Below, in pieces: positions 1-7,313 of a stretch of DNA of 64,000 bases. Position 1 is the stretch's first letter. Each line of letters begins with the position of its first letter. The stretch spans positions 1-64,000 of the forward strand of contig JADHTQ010000015.1 of NCBI GenBank assembly GCA_016784965.1, given 5' to 3'. Under the pieces are notes generated by a model that worked only from the letters and a program-made list of their open reading frames with translations, was not told the origin of the DNA and searched no databases. This DNA is from Bacteriovoracaceae bacterium. GTDB lineage: Bacteria; Bdellovibrionota; Bacteriovoracia; Bacteriovoracales; Bacteriovoracaceae. Position numbers and translations under genes: made by a program.

Positions 1-132
1 GTATAGTGTTGAAACAGGATTGAAGTTCCTATTTCGTACACAGCTATTCATTAATTTTTGAAGATATTTTTTTGAAATGAAATTTTTTAAATCTAGAGAC
101 TGACTTATGGCCGTTGGTATTGTAGAGTCCAT
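1..132 (-). CDS. N-terminal part of a gene running off the left edge, unknown product
   Basis: An open frame of 44 codons begins with ATG at 132 and continues beyond base 1. An AAGGA ribosome binding site lies five bases upstream of the ATG, which makes this more credible than a chance frame. The visible residues start MDSTIPTAISQSLD and include a Lys-rich stretch and the segment RNRNFNPVSTLY. The last segment faintly recalls the start of IS4-type transposases, but that is a guess from a few residues. It reads in the same direction as the next three genes but is separated from them by a hairpin at 185-211. Confidence 0.4.
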   Translation of the reverse strand, partial: MDSTIPTAISQSLDLKNFISKKYLQKLMNSCVRNRNFNPVSTLY

Positions 133-184
133 TTTAATCCTTTTGAAAGTTTTTTTTGGGAATTAAACTGTATCAAAAGAATTA

Positions 185-211
185 CCTGCGGCCATTACGC
201 ATGGCCGTAGG
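185..211 (-). terminator. Hairpin after the exported-protein operon, probable terminator
   Basis: CCTGCGGCCAT at 185-195 pairs with ATGGCCGTAGG at 201-211 with one wobble pair and a five-base loop. On the minus strand the stem is followed by TAATTCTTTT, a modest T-rich tail. It lies just downstream of the gene ending at 275, so it probably terminates that operon. Confidence 0.5.
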
Positions 212-235
212 TTTCTGAAATCATTGAACTAATTG

Positions 236-268
236 CTTAAGTTAGTGGCATTCATGACGGTTACCCAA
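236..268. repeat. Copy of the GACGGTTACCC-type interspersed repeat
   Basis: The sequence TAAGTTAGTGGCATTCATGACGGTTACCCAAAT matches 4342-4375 at all but a few positions. It ends next to the stop codon of the gene ending at 275. The shorter core GACGGTTACCC recurs at several places between here and 13.9 kb; I noticed no copy in the polysaccharide cluster. Confidence 0.6.
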
Positions 269-274
269 ATATGT

Positions 275-919
275 TTATCGTGTTTTAATCTTTGTTGGTT
301 TGCGAAGTACTTCACCTGTATCTGGGGGGGTCTTATCTTTGGCACCCTTTTTACCTTTTCTTTTTTCCTCATCTTTAACTTCAGGTTTGGTAATTTTGGC
401 AGGATGTGCAATATCGCACTTAAATTTGGCCAATACCTTTTCCAGAAAAGGTACTTCGTAACCCATCACTCTTTGTTCTCTAGTTTTCTTCCCAGACATG
501 GAAATAATTTTGCCTTTTTCATCTAAATTAAAGGTCATTCGTATATAATCTGACCAACTCTGATATGTTGCCTCGCCAGGGAGACGCCTCATACACTCCA
601 GCCGCTTTAAATCTTTGGAGAGCAAGCAATCGTATTGACTAGTACTACGCCACTTGCCAGACTGAACATCGTTGGTGAAACTAAAGTAATGATCCTTGCC
701 ACCTAGCACTGTAAATGTCCCACCCCGAGGCAATGATTTTTTTAATTTGATGTTACATTCATTATCGTTAATCATTGCATATTTGATCATATCAAATATA
801 ACTTCGCCACTATATTTTCGATGGAGCTCAATGGTACCTTGTGGGAGATTCTCTTCGTATGTACCAGCTTGGATTGTAGCAGATAACAATAGTGCAAGTG
901 AAATTTTTAGAAATATCAT
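275..919 (-). CDS. Exported Lys-rich protein of unknown function
   Basis: This 214-residue protein starts with a clear Sec signal peptide (MIFLKISLALLLSATIQA, cut probably before GTYEEN). The mature part holds four or five cysteines that could form disulfides. The last forty residues are rich in Lys, Glu and Pro (KDEEKRKGKKGAKDK and on) and look disordered. AGGAG sits seven bases before the ATG at 919. The gene follows the phospholipase-like gene by 39 bases, so the two are probably co-transcribed and may act together. A run of seven G on the plus strand (324-330) lies near the 3' end of the frame. I do not recognise the family. Confidence 0.75.
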   Translation of the reverse strand: MIFLKISLALLLSATIQAGTYEENLPQGTIELHRKYSGEVIFDMIKYAMINDNECNIKLKKSLPRGGTFTVLGGKDHYFSFTNDVQSGKWRSTSQYDCLLSKDLKRLECMRRLPGEATYQSWSDYIRMTFNLDEKGKIISMSGKKTREQRVMGYEVPFLEKVLAKFKCDIAHPAKITKPEVKDEEKRKGKKGAKDKTPPDTGEVLRKPTKIKTR

Positions 920-958
920 AACTATCTCCTATATGAGCAAGGTCAGCTGATTAGTACA

Positions 959-2863
959 TCATTTTCTTTTAACATCTTTTGCATTAGTTTGATCTAATGC
1001 ATGTTTAGCACGGAAAACTCTCAACTTGTCACTTAATGTTAATATTTTTTGACAGTTTAAATTGTTGTTATTATCAACACAAAGTGTATCTCTTAGATCT
1101 ATGTATAAAACATTTAAATATTCAGCTTGATCAATCTGACTTTGATTAAATGAGAATCCTTTATGTTGTTCAGTAACAGCTTCTCCCCACTGCACTCCCG
1201 CATAAAATAAATGCTTCCAAGTTTGGCATGATTTATTATTGATCCAACCCGTAATGCTATTTTTTTGATTTGCTTCACAAAGCTTTTCAATATTTTTTTT
1301 AAAGTCACTATTGCACTTTTTAAAGTGGCCATCTAAATTATCACCACCTGGTTTTGGTAATGTTTGAAAACATAGGTCATGTTGTCTACAAGCTTCTTGA
1401 AAACAAACGCCACCCGCTTCTTGCCTGGCAACTGAACATTGGTCAGTAGGCCTAAAAAATGGATAACGAGGTTTTTTGAATCCTTTGTCCCTAATTCTCT
1501 CATTGTTATCGAGATTTAACTCTTCATATTTACCATCAGTGTTTTTCATGAAGTAAATAGGGGACTGTGAGACCTTACTCGTTAGTCTATGGCGCCCCCT
1601 GGATACTACTTGTTTTGTTTGGAATACGGCCGTGGCCTCATCTACATTAGAAATCTCGTAGTAATTGCCTCGCTCAAATGAGTAATCTTCTACCCAACGT
1701 GTGCTTGCATTGTCATAAACAGGAAATTTAATCATCCAGTCGTTTTGATTAGGGTCTTCGAATATAAAATCTTTTTTTATTTTTTTAAAATTCTCCTGCT
1801 GTCTTTGATCCATACAATCATATCTTTGGGTATAGCACTCTTTGCCAAACTTAGCTTCTCCAGTTTCTTCTAGGTAACATGTTAATTTATCACTTTTTTT
1901 ACTTGGGAAGGTAATTGTTTTAAGAGAACTTGCTGTCGCTTTTTGCTTAGACACCAGAGCATGCTCAGCTAGACCATGATAAGGGTGTTTGCATCCTTGT
2001 TGATCGCTTTGTAAGTGACGTTTTACTTTTTTGATGATGTCTTGTAAAAATGCTACTTTGAGGAGATAGTCAGAAGTAGTGTGATCTTTAGCGATATCTC
2101 TAAGTTCAGTTTGTCTTTGTTGCAGCAGTGTAGTTGCCAATGACCTCTTACTCTTAATTAAGGCCTGGGTTTCTTTATCTCTATCTTTTACATTGTCTTT
2201 GAGACATATTACATCTTCTGATGAGTGGCTATCCTCACTCTCTCTCTCAATCTCGGTCCATTCAAAACCTGGACAATTTGAGAAGTTATTTAATTGCATA
2301 ATGGCCTCATTAAAACCATGAAAACTGGTAACTGCTTCAATAGCTTGTTGTTTTTCATCCTCTTCACTTTGAAGCCGAAGCTCCTCTTTGTTTAGTGACA
2401 GATCATTTAATTGATCTAAATAACTACTACTGGGAATTAAAAACAAAGAACCGATTCCCATGCACGAAGGATCACCTTTGACGTCCAAAGTCTTAGATGC
2501 TTTTTTTAGTTTATCCAGTTGATGCAGCTTATAAACATTATCCTCTTTCATCTTATCGAATAATTTACGGGATACTTGAGCATTGCGCCCAACATTGTTA
2601 TTACCTAGAAATCTTTTCCTAAAGACTTCGGGATCAATTTCTCCATCACGAGATAGAGCATCCCTAAACTCCCGTTGATCAAGCAACGGTAAGATATTTT
2701 CCCTAGTACCCGCGTGCGTTTTATTGTTGGCAACATCTAAAATGGTCATATGGGGAGCAAAAAGAATTTTGTAATAGGGGGCGTTTTCATTTGCATATGT
2801 TGTGGAAAGAGCAACAAATGTGAAAAAATATAAAATACCTGTTATTGGTGCTAAAATATTTAT
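959..2863 (-). CDS. Secreted phospholipase-A2-like protein with apparent ATA start
   Basis: The first ATG of this frame is at 2749, but the frame stays open upstream to the stop at 2867. The extra residues form a good signal peptide ending FVALSTTYA before NENAP. No ATG, GTG or TTG precedes it; ATA at 2861-2863 lies six bases after AGGAAG, so I place the start there. An ATG lost by one base change is the alternative. Around residues 480-525 the segment CFQEACRQHDLCF, then CNSDFKKNIEKLC, resembles the PLA2 active-site helix with its His-Asp pair and the Cys of the second helix. The first two thirds are charged, helical and unrecognised. If active, it would hydrolyse phospholipids outside the cytoplasm. 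The gene abuts the upstream gene, as in an effector operon. Confidence 0.7.
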   Translation of the reverse strand: MNILAPITGILYFFTFVALSTTYANENAPYYKILFAPHMTILDVANNKTHAGTRENILPLLDQREFRDALSRDGEIDPEVFRKRFLGNNNVGRNAQVSRKLFDKMKEDNVYKLHQLDKLKKASKTLDVKGDPSCMGIGSLFLIPSSSYLDQLNDLSLNKEELRLQSEEDEKQQAIEAVTSFHGFNEAIMQLNNFSNCPGFEWTEIERESEDSHSSEDVICLKDNVKDRDKETQALIKSKRSLATTLLQQRQTELRDIAKDHTTSDYLLKVAFLQDIIKKVKRHLQSDQQGCKHPYHGLAEHALVSKQKATASSLKTITFPSKKSDKLTCYLEETGEAKFGKECYTQRYDCMDQRQQENFKKIKKDFIFEDPNQNDWMIKFPVYDNASTRWVEDYSFERGNYYEISNVDEATAVFQTKQVVSRGRHRLTSKVSQSPIYFMKNTDGKYEELNLDNNERIRDKGFKKPRYPFFRPTDQCSVARQEAGGVCFQEACRQHDLCFQTLPKPGGDNLDGHFKKCNSDFKKNIEKLCEANQKNSITGWINNKSCQTWKHLFYAGVQWGEAVTEQHKGFSFNQSQIDQAEYLNVLYIDLRDTLCVDNNNNLNCQKILTLSDKLRVFRAKHALDQTNAKDVKRK

Positions 2864-2866
2864 AAG

Positions 2867-3979
2867 TCACTTCCTGATAAGTAATCCACTTTCTCTCATA
2901 TCATCACAATCAAGTGATGATATGAGGTTTGAAAAAATTTTACCAAAACATCCTTCTTCATCTTGTAACTTTTTACCGTACATCAGTAGGCTTTTATTGC
3001 CAACTTCAAGCCCATTGCATATGCGCAACTGAAACTCATGTACAACTTGTCCTGATCTCCAGTCACCATCAGGTGTCTTTTTTACTACACTATCAAAAAA
3101 ATCTGACCAACTATTTAAGGTTTCACGTGCAGCTGCTTCATTGCCAGGATCTAAATCATTTAATACAACCTTCCACATGGTATTGTATTCACTGGGATTG
3201 TGTCCATAAATTTTGGTCCCATGTCCAGGGACGGTAGCAAACTCCATATAACTTTTATAAAATCTTCTGGCATCTGGATCGCTACTGTCTTTTAATCGCA
3301 AAAATAAAAGAAGATCCTTGTGATATCTTGGGTGTATATTTTGCTCTAGAACAGTTGTAGGATATAAGTTTTTTAAATTTGTTTTTTTTGCCAACAACGT
3401 AATCTCTTGTCTTACACCCATTTCAGTAGAGGGCATATTACCGGCAGTCTTTTTTACCCATGGTGGTAGATCTACAACGATCCCCTCAATGGCCGCACCA
3501 GCTCCTTTGCTAAACTCCCTGTCGATAAATCGTTGGTAACAAGCAGAACACACATTACCAAATGCTAGACCACTCCTGTCAGCGGCCTTCATTGCCTTGG
3601 ATAGTTTAAAAAGTTTATTATTAATCTCAATAATTTCCTTTTCGCCAATCATATCTTCATTCAATAATTTCATTAACTGTTTATCACCGGTCGCTTCAAT
3701 TAATCCTCTAAAAAACTTTAAATCTGGTTTTGAACTCAAAGCTTTAGAACCAAACAAAATTTTTGAACTGTTTAATATGCTTGGAGCAAGAAGATCTGCT
3801 GTGCGTTTACTTGTCCCCAAAAAAACCAAAATCTTTTTAAAAACACCAACCCCTTCCTTGAGTCCTCTTACAATGGATTTGGCCATGACACCTGCTGCAT
3901 TTGTAGGAGACGAATGTAGTGCAAAAGCGAGTAGTACAGCTATAAATAAATTTTTAAGCGATCTGAAGTTAATGTTCAT
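2867..3979 (-). CDS. Exported protein of unknown function, first gene of a three-gene operon
   Basis: I place the start at the ATG at 3979, giving 370 residues with a signal peptide (MNINFRSLKNLFIAVLLAFALH, cut near SPTNA/AG). The frame is open further upstream to 4099, but that would put a second hydrophobic stretch before the signal peptide. GAGGG touches the ATG with no spacer, so the start is not fully certain. The mature protein is mixed alpha-helical with a CSAC motif near residue 145 and two Cys near the C terminus. No family is recognised. Its stop codon at 2867 is followed at once by the signal peptide of the phospholipase-like protein, so the two are translationally close and probably work together. 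Confidence 0.7.
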   Translation of the reverse strand: MNINFRSLKNLFIAVLLAFALHSSPTNAAGVMAKSIVRGLKEGVGVFKKILVFLGTSKRTADLLAPSILNSSKILFGSKALSSKPDLKFFRGLIEATGDKQLMKLLNEDMIGEKEIIEINNKLFKLSKAMKAADRSGLAFGNVCSACYQRFIDREFSKGAGAAIEGIVVDLPPWVKKTAGNMPSTEMGVRQEITLLAKKTNLKNLYPTTVLEQNIHPRYHKDLLLFLRLKDSSDPDARRFYKSYMEFATVPGHGTKIYGHNPSEYNTMWKVVLNDLDPGNEAAARETLNSWSDFFDSVVKKTPDGDWRSGQVVHEFQLRICNGLEVGNKSLLMYGKKLQDEEGCFGKIFSNLISSLDCDDMRESGLLIRK

Positions 3980-4139
3980 CCCTCTATAACTATATGTAGG
4001 TAGTAATGTGATGATAAATACAAATATAATTTCATTATGGCCTGCCAATTTTATCAAGTATGACAAAAGTAGCACGCCTAAGCACATCACGCACATCAAA
4101 AAAATGCATCAGTTTACCCGTGACAAATACAACAAAAGT

Positions 4140-4340
4140 CTAAAACACCTCATATTGCTTCCCATTGACCATACTTGTTCCGGACAAAGCAAGGCCCTCA
4201 ACTTTTTGCACCCCATACTCTTTAACTGCCTTAGGCGAATTACAACTTCGACGCAAAAGTTGTAAATTAACAGCATCATTACTCCCACCTTTAGCAAAGC
4301 TCTCTAAATGATCTAACTCGAGTGCATAAACCGACCATTG
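4140..4340 (-). pseudogene. 5'-truncated, decayed HNH endonuclease fragment
   Basis: Read leftwards from 4340, the frame gives WSVYALELDHLESFAKGGSN, then DAVNLQLL, RRSCNSPKAVKEYG, ending at a TAG at 4140. This is the C-terminal half of a beta-beta-alpha-metal HNH nuclease: the LDH dyad, the Gly-Gly-Ser-Asn turn and the CN segment are recognisable. The usual first zinc Cys of the C-x-x-C-N pair is Arg here, and a stop codon precedes the fragment exactly where a GACGGTTACCC-type repeat begins. It is therefore a dead remnant, either of a free nuclease or of a displaced Rhs toxin tip. Confidence 0.6.
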
Positions 4341-4376
4341 TTAAGTTGGTGGCATTCCTGACGGTTACCCAAATAC
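4341..4376. repeat. Copy of the GACGGTTACCC-type interspersed repeat
   Basis: TTAAGTTGGTGGCATTCCTGACGGTTACCCAAAT lies directly at the broken 5' end of the HNH fragment and nearly repeats 236-268. Its position at a gene break suggests it took part in the rearrangement. Confidence 0.6.
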
Positions 4377-4384
4377 AAATATTC

Positions 4385-4669
4385 AAAAGGATGCTAGGCC
4401 CTTTGCTGTACTACAGAGTACTAAAAACCAAGGAGCTGATGCAAAGATCGGGTAAAGAAATGTCGAAATATGACAAACCACTTTGGCATTATATCTAGTT
4501 AAATTTGTCACTAATGAAATAAAAGTATCGCATTTTACTTTTCTAAACAAAGTCTGAAGGTATAAATTACACCCGACATGTCCGTTGGTTGTACCCACTG
4601 ACGAAGTGTGTCCCTTTTTGGAACCAGGAACCTTACTGCTGGCTACTGCCCTTATGACGGTTACCCTAA
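4385..4669. repeat. Repeat copy A (about 285 bp)
   Basis: First of three copies (others 5705-6007 and 7314-7613). A stretch of at least 80 bases from GCAAAGATCGGG onward is identical in all three; the rest has scattered changes. The right end holds short tandem units (GGAACC/CCTTACT) followed by GACGGTTACCCTAA. A leftward frame stays open through copies A and C but is broken in copy B, so I do not call it a gene. It lies between the HNH fragment and the Rhs remnant. It may be a non-autonomous mobile repeat or a substrate for recombination. Confidence 0.8.
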
Positions 4670-4786
4670 TGGACTTTTTACACACTGATTTGGTTGTTCC
4701 AGAAAAAGTGGATCAGGAGTTAAAAACCGCTTTGCTACAGGATCATTAAGACTATGTGGAAAATCTAACTTTACGGCTACATTCAT
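4661..4786 (-). pseudogene. Remnant of an Rhs core region
   Basis: Bases 4671-4746 nearly repeat bases 8714-8789 inside the intact Rhs gene. Read leftwards they give NDPVAKRFLTPDPLFLEQPN, then QCVKSPLG and a stop, the conserved Rhs core that in the intact gene reads YDPVAKRFLTPDPLFLEQPN. The piece breaks off at a GACGGTTACCC repeat. It shows that another Rhs 3' end once lay here, downstream of the present Rhs gene and on the same strand, as expected of displaced Rhs tips. Confidence 0.8.
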
Positions 4787-4841
4787 TCTAAACTACCAAG
4801 ATCAAAATATTTTATACGCGAATAGTGTATCATGTAGCCGT
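4773..4841. repeat. Inverted repeat pair of 10 bp
   Basis: ACGGCTACAT at 4773-4782 and ATGTAGCCGT at 4832-4841 are perfect inverted copies 49 bases apart, beside the Rhs remnant. They may mark an insertion end or be chance. Confidence 0.35.
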
Positions 4842-4896
4842 CAAATTTTTTGTATAATGTTGAGCTTTATTGAACTTTCGGCCATATTCTGGCCAT

Positions 4897-5307
4897 TTAA
4901 TCGAGCAGAACTTTATGGGAATCGAACCATTCAATAAGTTCAACTTTTCCAATTTCACTTGCTGCACACTTCTCAATAATATTTGCAAGTGCTGAATTTC
5001 CATTTTCTGCTTCATTTGGATAATTCAAATCCCATCCATTTAGGTTCATAAAGGTAATGGCGACGAGAGTTCCCACTCTTTTATTCCCATCCATAAAAGC
5101 GTGAGCTTTGACTAGATAAAAACAAAGTGCTCCTGCAATGTTAGCAATATCTCCTGCTGAAAATGGATAGGAGCCAGGATAAAATGCTGTATAAAGTGCA
5201 CTTTCAAGTTTTCCTTTATCGAGTACATTGAACGGATTGCCCTGTTCTTCACATATAAACTTATTCATTGAAATAATTTGTTTTACAGTTGGAATATTTA
5301 TTTTCAC
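4897..5307 (-). CDS. doc: Doc/Fic-family toxin of a toxin-antitoxin pair
   Basis: The 136-residue protein has the Fic/Doc active motif HAFMDGNKR near residues 70-78, with the His, Asn, Lys and Arg in place. Length and the opening pattern match Doc, which phosphorylates elongation factor EF-Tu in the known P1 system; other Fic proteins transfer AMP. I chose the GTG at 5305-5307, which follows the antitoxin stop codon directly (TAAGTG), so translation is coupled. A later ATG lies at residue 14. The partner here is a ribbon-helix-helix protein rather than Phd. Target and modification cannot be read from sequence. Confidence 0.85.
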   Translation of the reverse strand: MKINIPTVKQIISMNKFICEEQGNPFNVLDKGKLESALYTAFYPGSYPFSAGDIANIAGALCFYLVKAHAFMDGNKRVGTLVAITFMNLNGWDLNYPNEAENGNSALANIIEKCAASEIGKVELIEWFDSHKVLLD

Positions 5308-5541
5308 TTAACTAAGCTCATCCATTGCTTTACGGTGTTTGGAAAATGCCTTCTTCATTTTAGCTTCCCATTCAGAGTCTTTAGCATCAACAGGTTCAAG
5401 CTCGATAGCATTAGGCTCACTGATAAATTTTTTAACTGCTATATTAACCAATTGATTTAACTTTAGTCCATTCTTGTTAGTGTATTCATCTACTAAAGCA
5501 TCAATTTGTTCAGTGAATCGGATGGTTCTAGCTTTTGACAT
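5308..5541 (-). CDS. Ribbon-helix-helix antitoxin paired with Doc
   Basis: A 77-residue protein starting MSKARTIRFTEQIDALVDEY, the beta strand and first helix of an Arc/MetJ-type ribbon-helix-helix DNA-binding fold. The C-terminal thirty residues are charged (EWEAKMKKAFSKHRKAM) and are likely to wrap the toxin. GAGGG lies five bases before the ATG at 5541; an in-frame start further upstream lacks such a site. The pair probably represses its own promoter. A TATAAT-like -10 box lies on the minus strand at about 5576-5581. Confidence 0.8.
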   Translation of the reverse strand: MSKARTIRFTEQIDALVDEYTNKNGLKLNQLVNIAVKKFISEPNAIELEPVDAKDSEWEAKMKKAFSKHRKAMDELS

Positions 5542-5704
5542 AATTCCCTCACATTTAAAGGTATCTTTAAGTTTATTATACACCAAACTGATGTTTATTG
5601 CATCTATTTGATGTAAAAGTACGTCATATCGTGTGATTTTAGTTAATTACAATGTTTAATCATGTTTGGCTAAATCAAGTATAACCATTCAATTTTACTT
5701 TAAC

Positions 5705-6007
5705 TGCCCTTTGCTTTACTACAGAGTGCTACAAACCAAGGAGCTGATGCAAAGATCGGGTAAAGAAATGTCGAAATATGACAAACCACTTTGGCATTAT
5801 ATCTAGTTAAATTTGTCACTAATGAAATAAAATTATCGCATTTTACTTTTCTAGACAAAGTCTAAAGGTATACCTTACACCCGACATGTCCGTTGGTTAT
5901 ACCCTCTGACTAAGTGTGTCCCGTTTTGGAACCTGGAACCTTACTAGGAACCTTACTAGAACCTTACTAAGATTAAGTGCGATCACCCTTTTGACGGTTA
6001 CCCTAAC
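5705..6007. repeat. Repeat copy B (about 300 bp)
   Basis: Second copy of the element at 4385-4669 and 7314-7613. It shares the identical block and ends in three GGAACCTTACTA-like units before GACGGTTACCCTAA. It lies between the two toxin-antitoxin pairs and touches the stop codon of the zinc-finger antitoxin at 6008. The bases between the Doc operon start and this copy (about 5582-5704) show no gene. Confidence 0.8.
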
Positions 6008-6604
6008 CTAGGCAGAGGCCATAAGAACCATTTCAAGCTCCGCAATCCTCTTCTTTAAAGGCCTTTGAAGAATGTCTTGATTAATCTGAAGAATTAAACC
6101 CTTTAAAACCTGAGTTTTGCTCAAAGAGGTCATTTGTTTTAAATGTTCAAATCTGTCAAAGATTTTCTTATTAACTTTTAGAGAAAGTCTATATCCTGCT
6201 CCTTTGGCAAAATCTGACTCAGAGTATTTTTTTATATTTTTTATCATTGACTTATTTTGATCCGCAAGATTGATATAATGGCGAATTAATGAATCCTTCA
6301 ACAATTCTGGATTTCCCATTTTAAATTGATCCCCAGCAAGTATTAAAATATCAAGCAAGTGTCGTGGTAGTCTTGCTTCTATAGAGTGCTTTTTACTCTT
6401 TAGTGACTCCCGTATCCTAGGTGCTGATTGTTGTGGCACTGCAACTATATGGTCACAATGATCACAAATGGCACATAAGATATCATCAACTGAACCTTTT
6501 GAATTTGAAAGAGGTACTGAAGAAATTTTAAAAGTAGTAGGTACAAGTGACTTACACTTCGGACAAATTCCTTTAGATTTCTCACCTGCTTTATAAATTT
6601 TCAT
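6008..6604 (-). CDS. MqsA/YgiT-like zinc-finger antitoxin
   Basis: The 198-residue protein opens with a likely zinc finger: CPKC near residue 14 and CDHCDH near residue 48. This is the layout of the toxin-binding domain of MqsA/YgiT antitoxins. The remainder is helical and basic, and the last hundred residues (YRLSLKVNKKIFDRFEHLKQM) look like a ribbon-helix-helix or helix-turn-helix DNA-binding part. It is longer than MqsA, which has about 130 residues. AGAGG and AGG sites precede the ATG at 6604. The gene follows the toxin gene by 49 bases, the toxin-first order known for mqsRA. Confidence 0.65.
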   Translation of the reverse strand: MKIYKAGEKSKGICPKCKSLVPTTFKISSVPLSNSKGSVDDILCAICDHCDHIVAVPQQSAPRIRESLKSKKHSIEARLPRHLLDILILAGDQFKMGNPELLKDSLIRHYINLADQNKSMIKNIKKYSESDFAKGAGYRLSLKVNKKIFDRFEHLKQMTSLSKTQVLKGLILQINQDILQRPLKKRIAELEMVLMASA

Positions 6605-6619
6605 ACTAACCTACCTCTT

Positions 6620-6668
6620 TGATGTTCTATGTACGTTTATAAATTATGTACATTTATAAATTATGTAC
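6620..6668. repeat. Tandem TGTACAT/TTATAAA repeat between toxin and antitoxin
   Basis: A 17-base unit, GTACATTTATAAATTAT with variants, occurs two and a half times across the end of the toxin gene and the gap to the antitoxin. TGTACAT also recurs twice upstream of the toxin (about 7015 and 7032), so these may be binding sites for the antitoxin. Confidence 0.5.
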
Positions 6669-6947
6669 ACTTATAAAAACGACATCAGGATCAATAAAAT
6701 AACACTTTATATACCAATTACCTGGCCTAAAAATATGAACCTCAACTTCTTTAATATAATGATGGGGTGATGTTTCATATTGGTCACCTCTAGTTTTATT
6801 GATCTGTTCAATCACATCTGCAACTGTCACTTTTCCTACTAGCAGTAGATTTTTTATGTCAATATCTCCAGATCTATTAGTAACATGTTGAATAAAACCA
6901 TTTTTAAGCCTACTAATAACTTTGGCCCGTATATCTTTAAAACCCAA
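6654..6947 (-). CDS. MqsR-like type II toxin, TTG start
   Basis: A frame opens at GTG 6965, but that codon lies upstream of a strong GGGGGAGG ribosome binding site which points to the TTG at 6947, giving 97 residues. The last thirty residues (EVHIFRPGNWYIKCYF, then VVFISVH) resemble the C-terminal strands of MqsR, a ribosome-independent mRNA interferase of the RelE fold. The first half is basic and helical. The following zinc-finger protein supports the call. A RelE/BrnT-like relative remains possible, since the likeness is by eye. Confidence 0.6.
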   Translation of the reverse strand: MGFKDIRAKVISRLKNGFIQHVTNRSGDIDIKNLLLVGKVTVADVIEQINKTRGDQYETSPHHYIKEVEVHIFRPGNWYIKCYFIDPDVVFISVHNL

Positions 6948-6970
6948 AAAAACCTCCCCCTGCACAACTC

Positions 6971-6994
6971 ATTGTACGACAAAAATCGTACAAT
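6971..6994. promoter_or_regulatory. Palindromic operator upstream of the MqsR-like toxin
   Basis: ATTGTACGA (6971-6979) and TCGTACAAT (6986-6994) are perfect 9-base inverted arms around CAAAAA. The site sits just before the toxin ribosome binding site, where an antitoxin operator would lie. Confidence 0.55.
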
Positions 6995-7313
6995 AGCAAC
7001 AAAGAAAATATAATGTACATCCTTAATATAAAATGTACACCCTTTGATAACTAACTCTTAAGGATCATAAGAGATTCTAGGTCGTTAGACGAAAACGAAC
7101 TGTATGTTCAAGAAGTTTCTATTAATTTACTTCGAATATGAAAAAATAGTTACTGTCATATGGTTCATTTTTATGGCCAAAAGTCCGTAAAGTAGTTGGC
7201 CCTTGAGGGCCCAAATTGTACGTTGGTCATGATTCCTTACAAGGTATCCGGTCGTTTTTCCCCATTAGCTACACAAAATTTCAGGTGGTGACTTAGAAAT
7301 AGGTCATAATTAC
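6995..7313. other. Region without a supported gene
   Basis: This stretch holds the probable toxin promoter zone with two TGTACA copies and a small GC hairpin (TTGGCCC/GGGCCCAA at 7196-7213). Short leftward frames between 7120 and 7260 look protein-like in places, but none has a start and ribosome site that I trust. They may be remains of another displaced toxin or immunity gene. Confidence 0.4.

Noticed and set aside
3597-3989. A 130-codon rightward frame opposite the exported protein at 2867-3979
   Set aside because: The leftward protein has a signal peptide and operon context; the opposite frame has neither.
4109-4297. A 62-codon leftward frame over the HNH remnant
   Set aside because: The true reading is another frame, which shows the HNH residues; this one is its shadow.
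4383-4685. A leftward 100-codon frame in repeat copy A and a similar one at 7237-7530 in copy C, with matching residues
   Set aside because: The frame is broken in copy B, the matching residues follow simply from near-identical DNA, and no ribosome site precedes either start. I treat them as part of the repeat.
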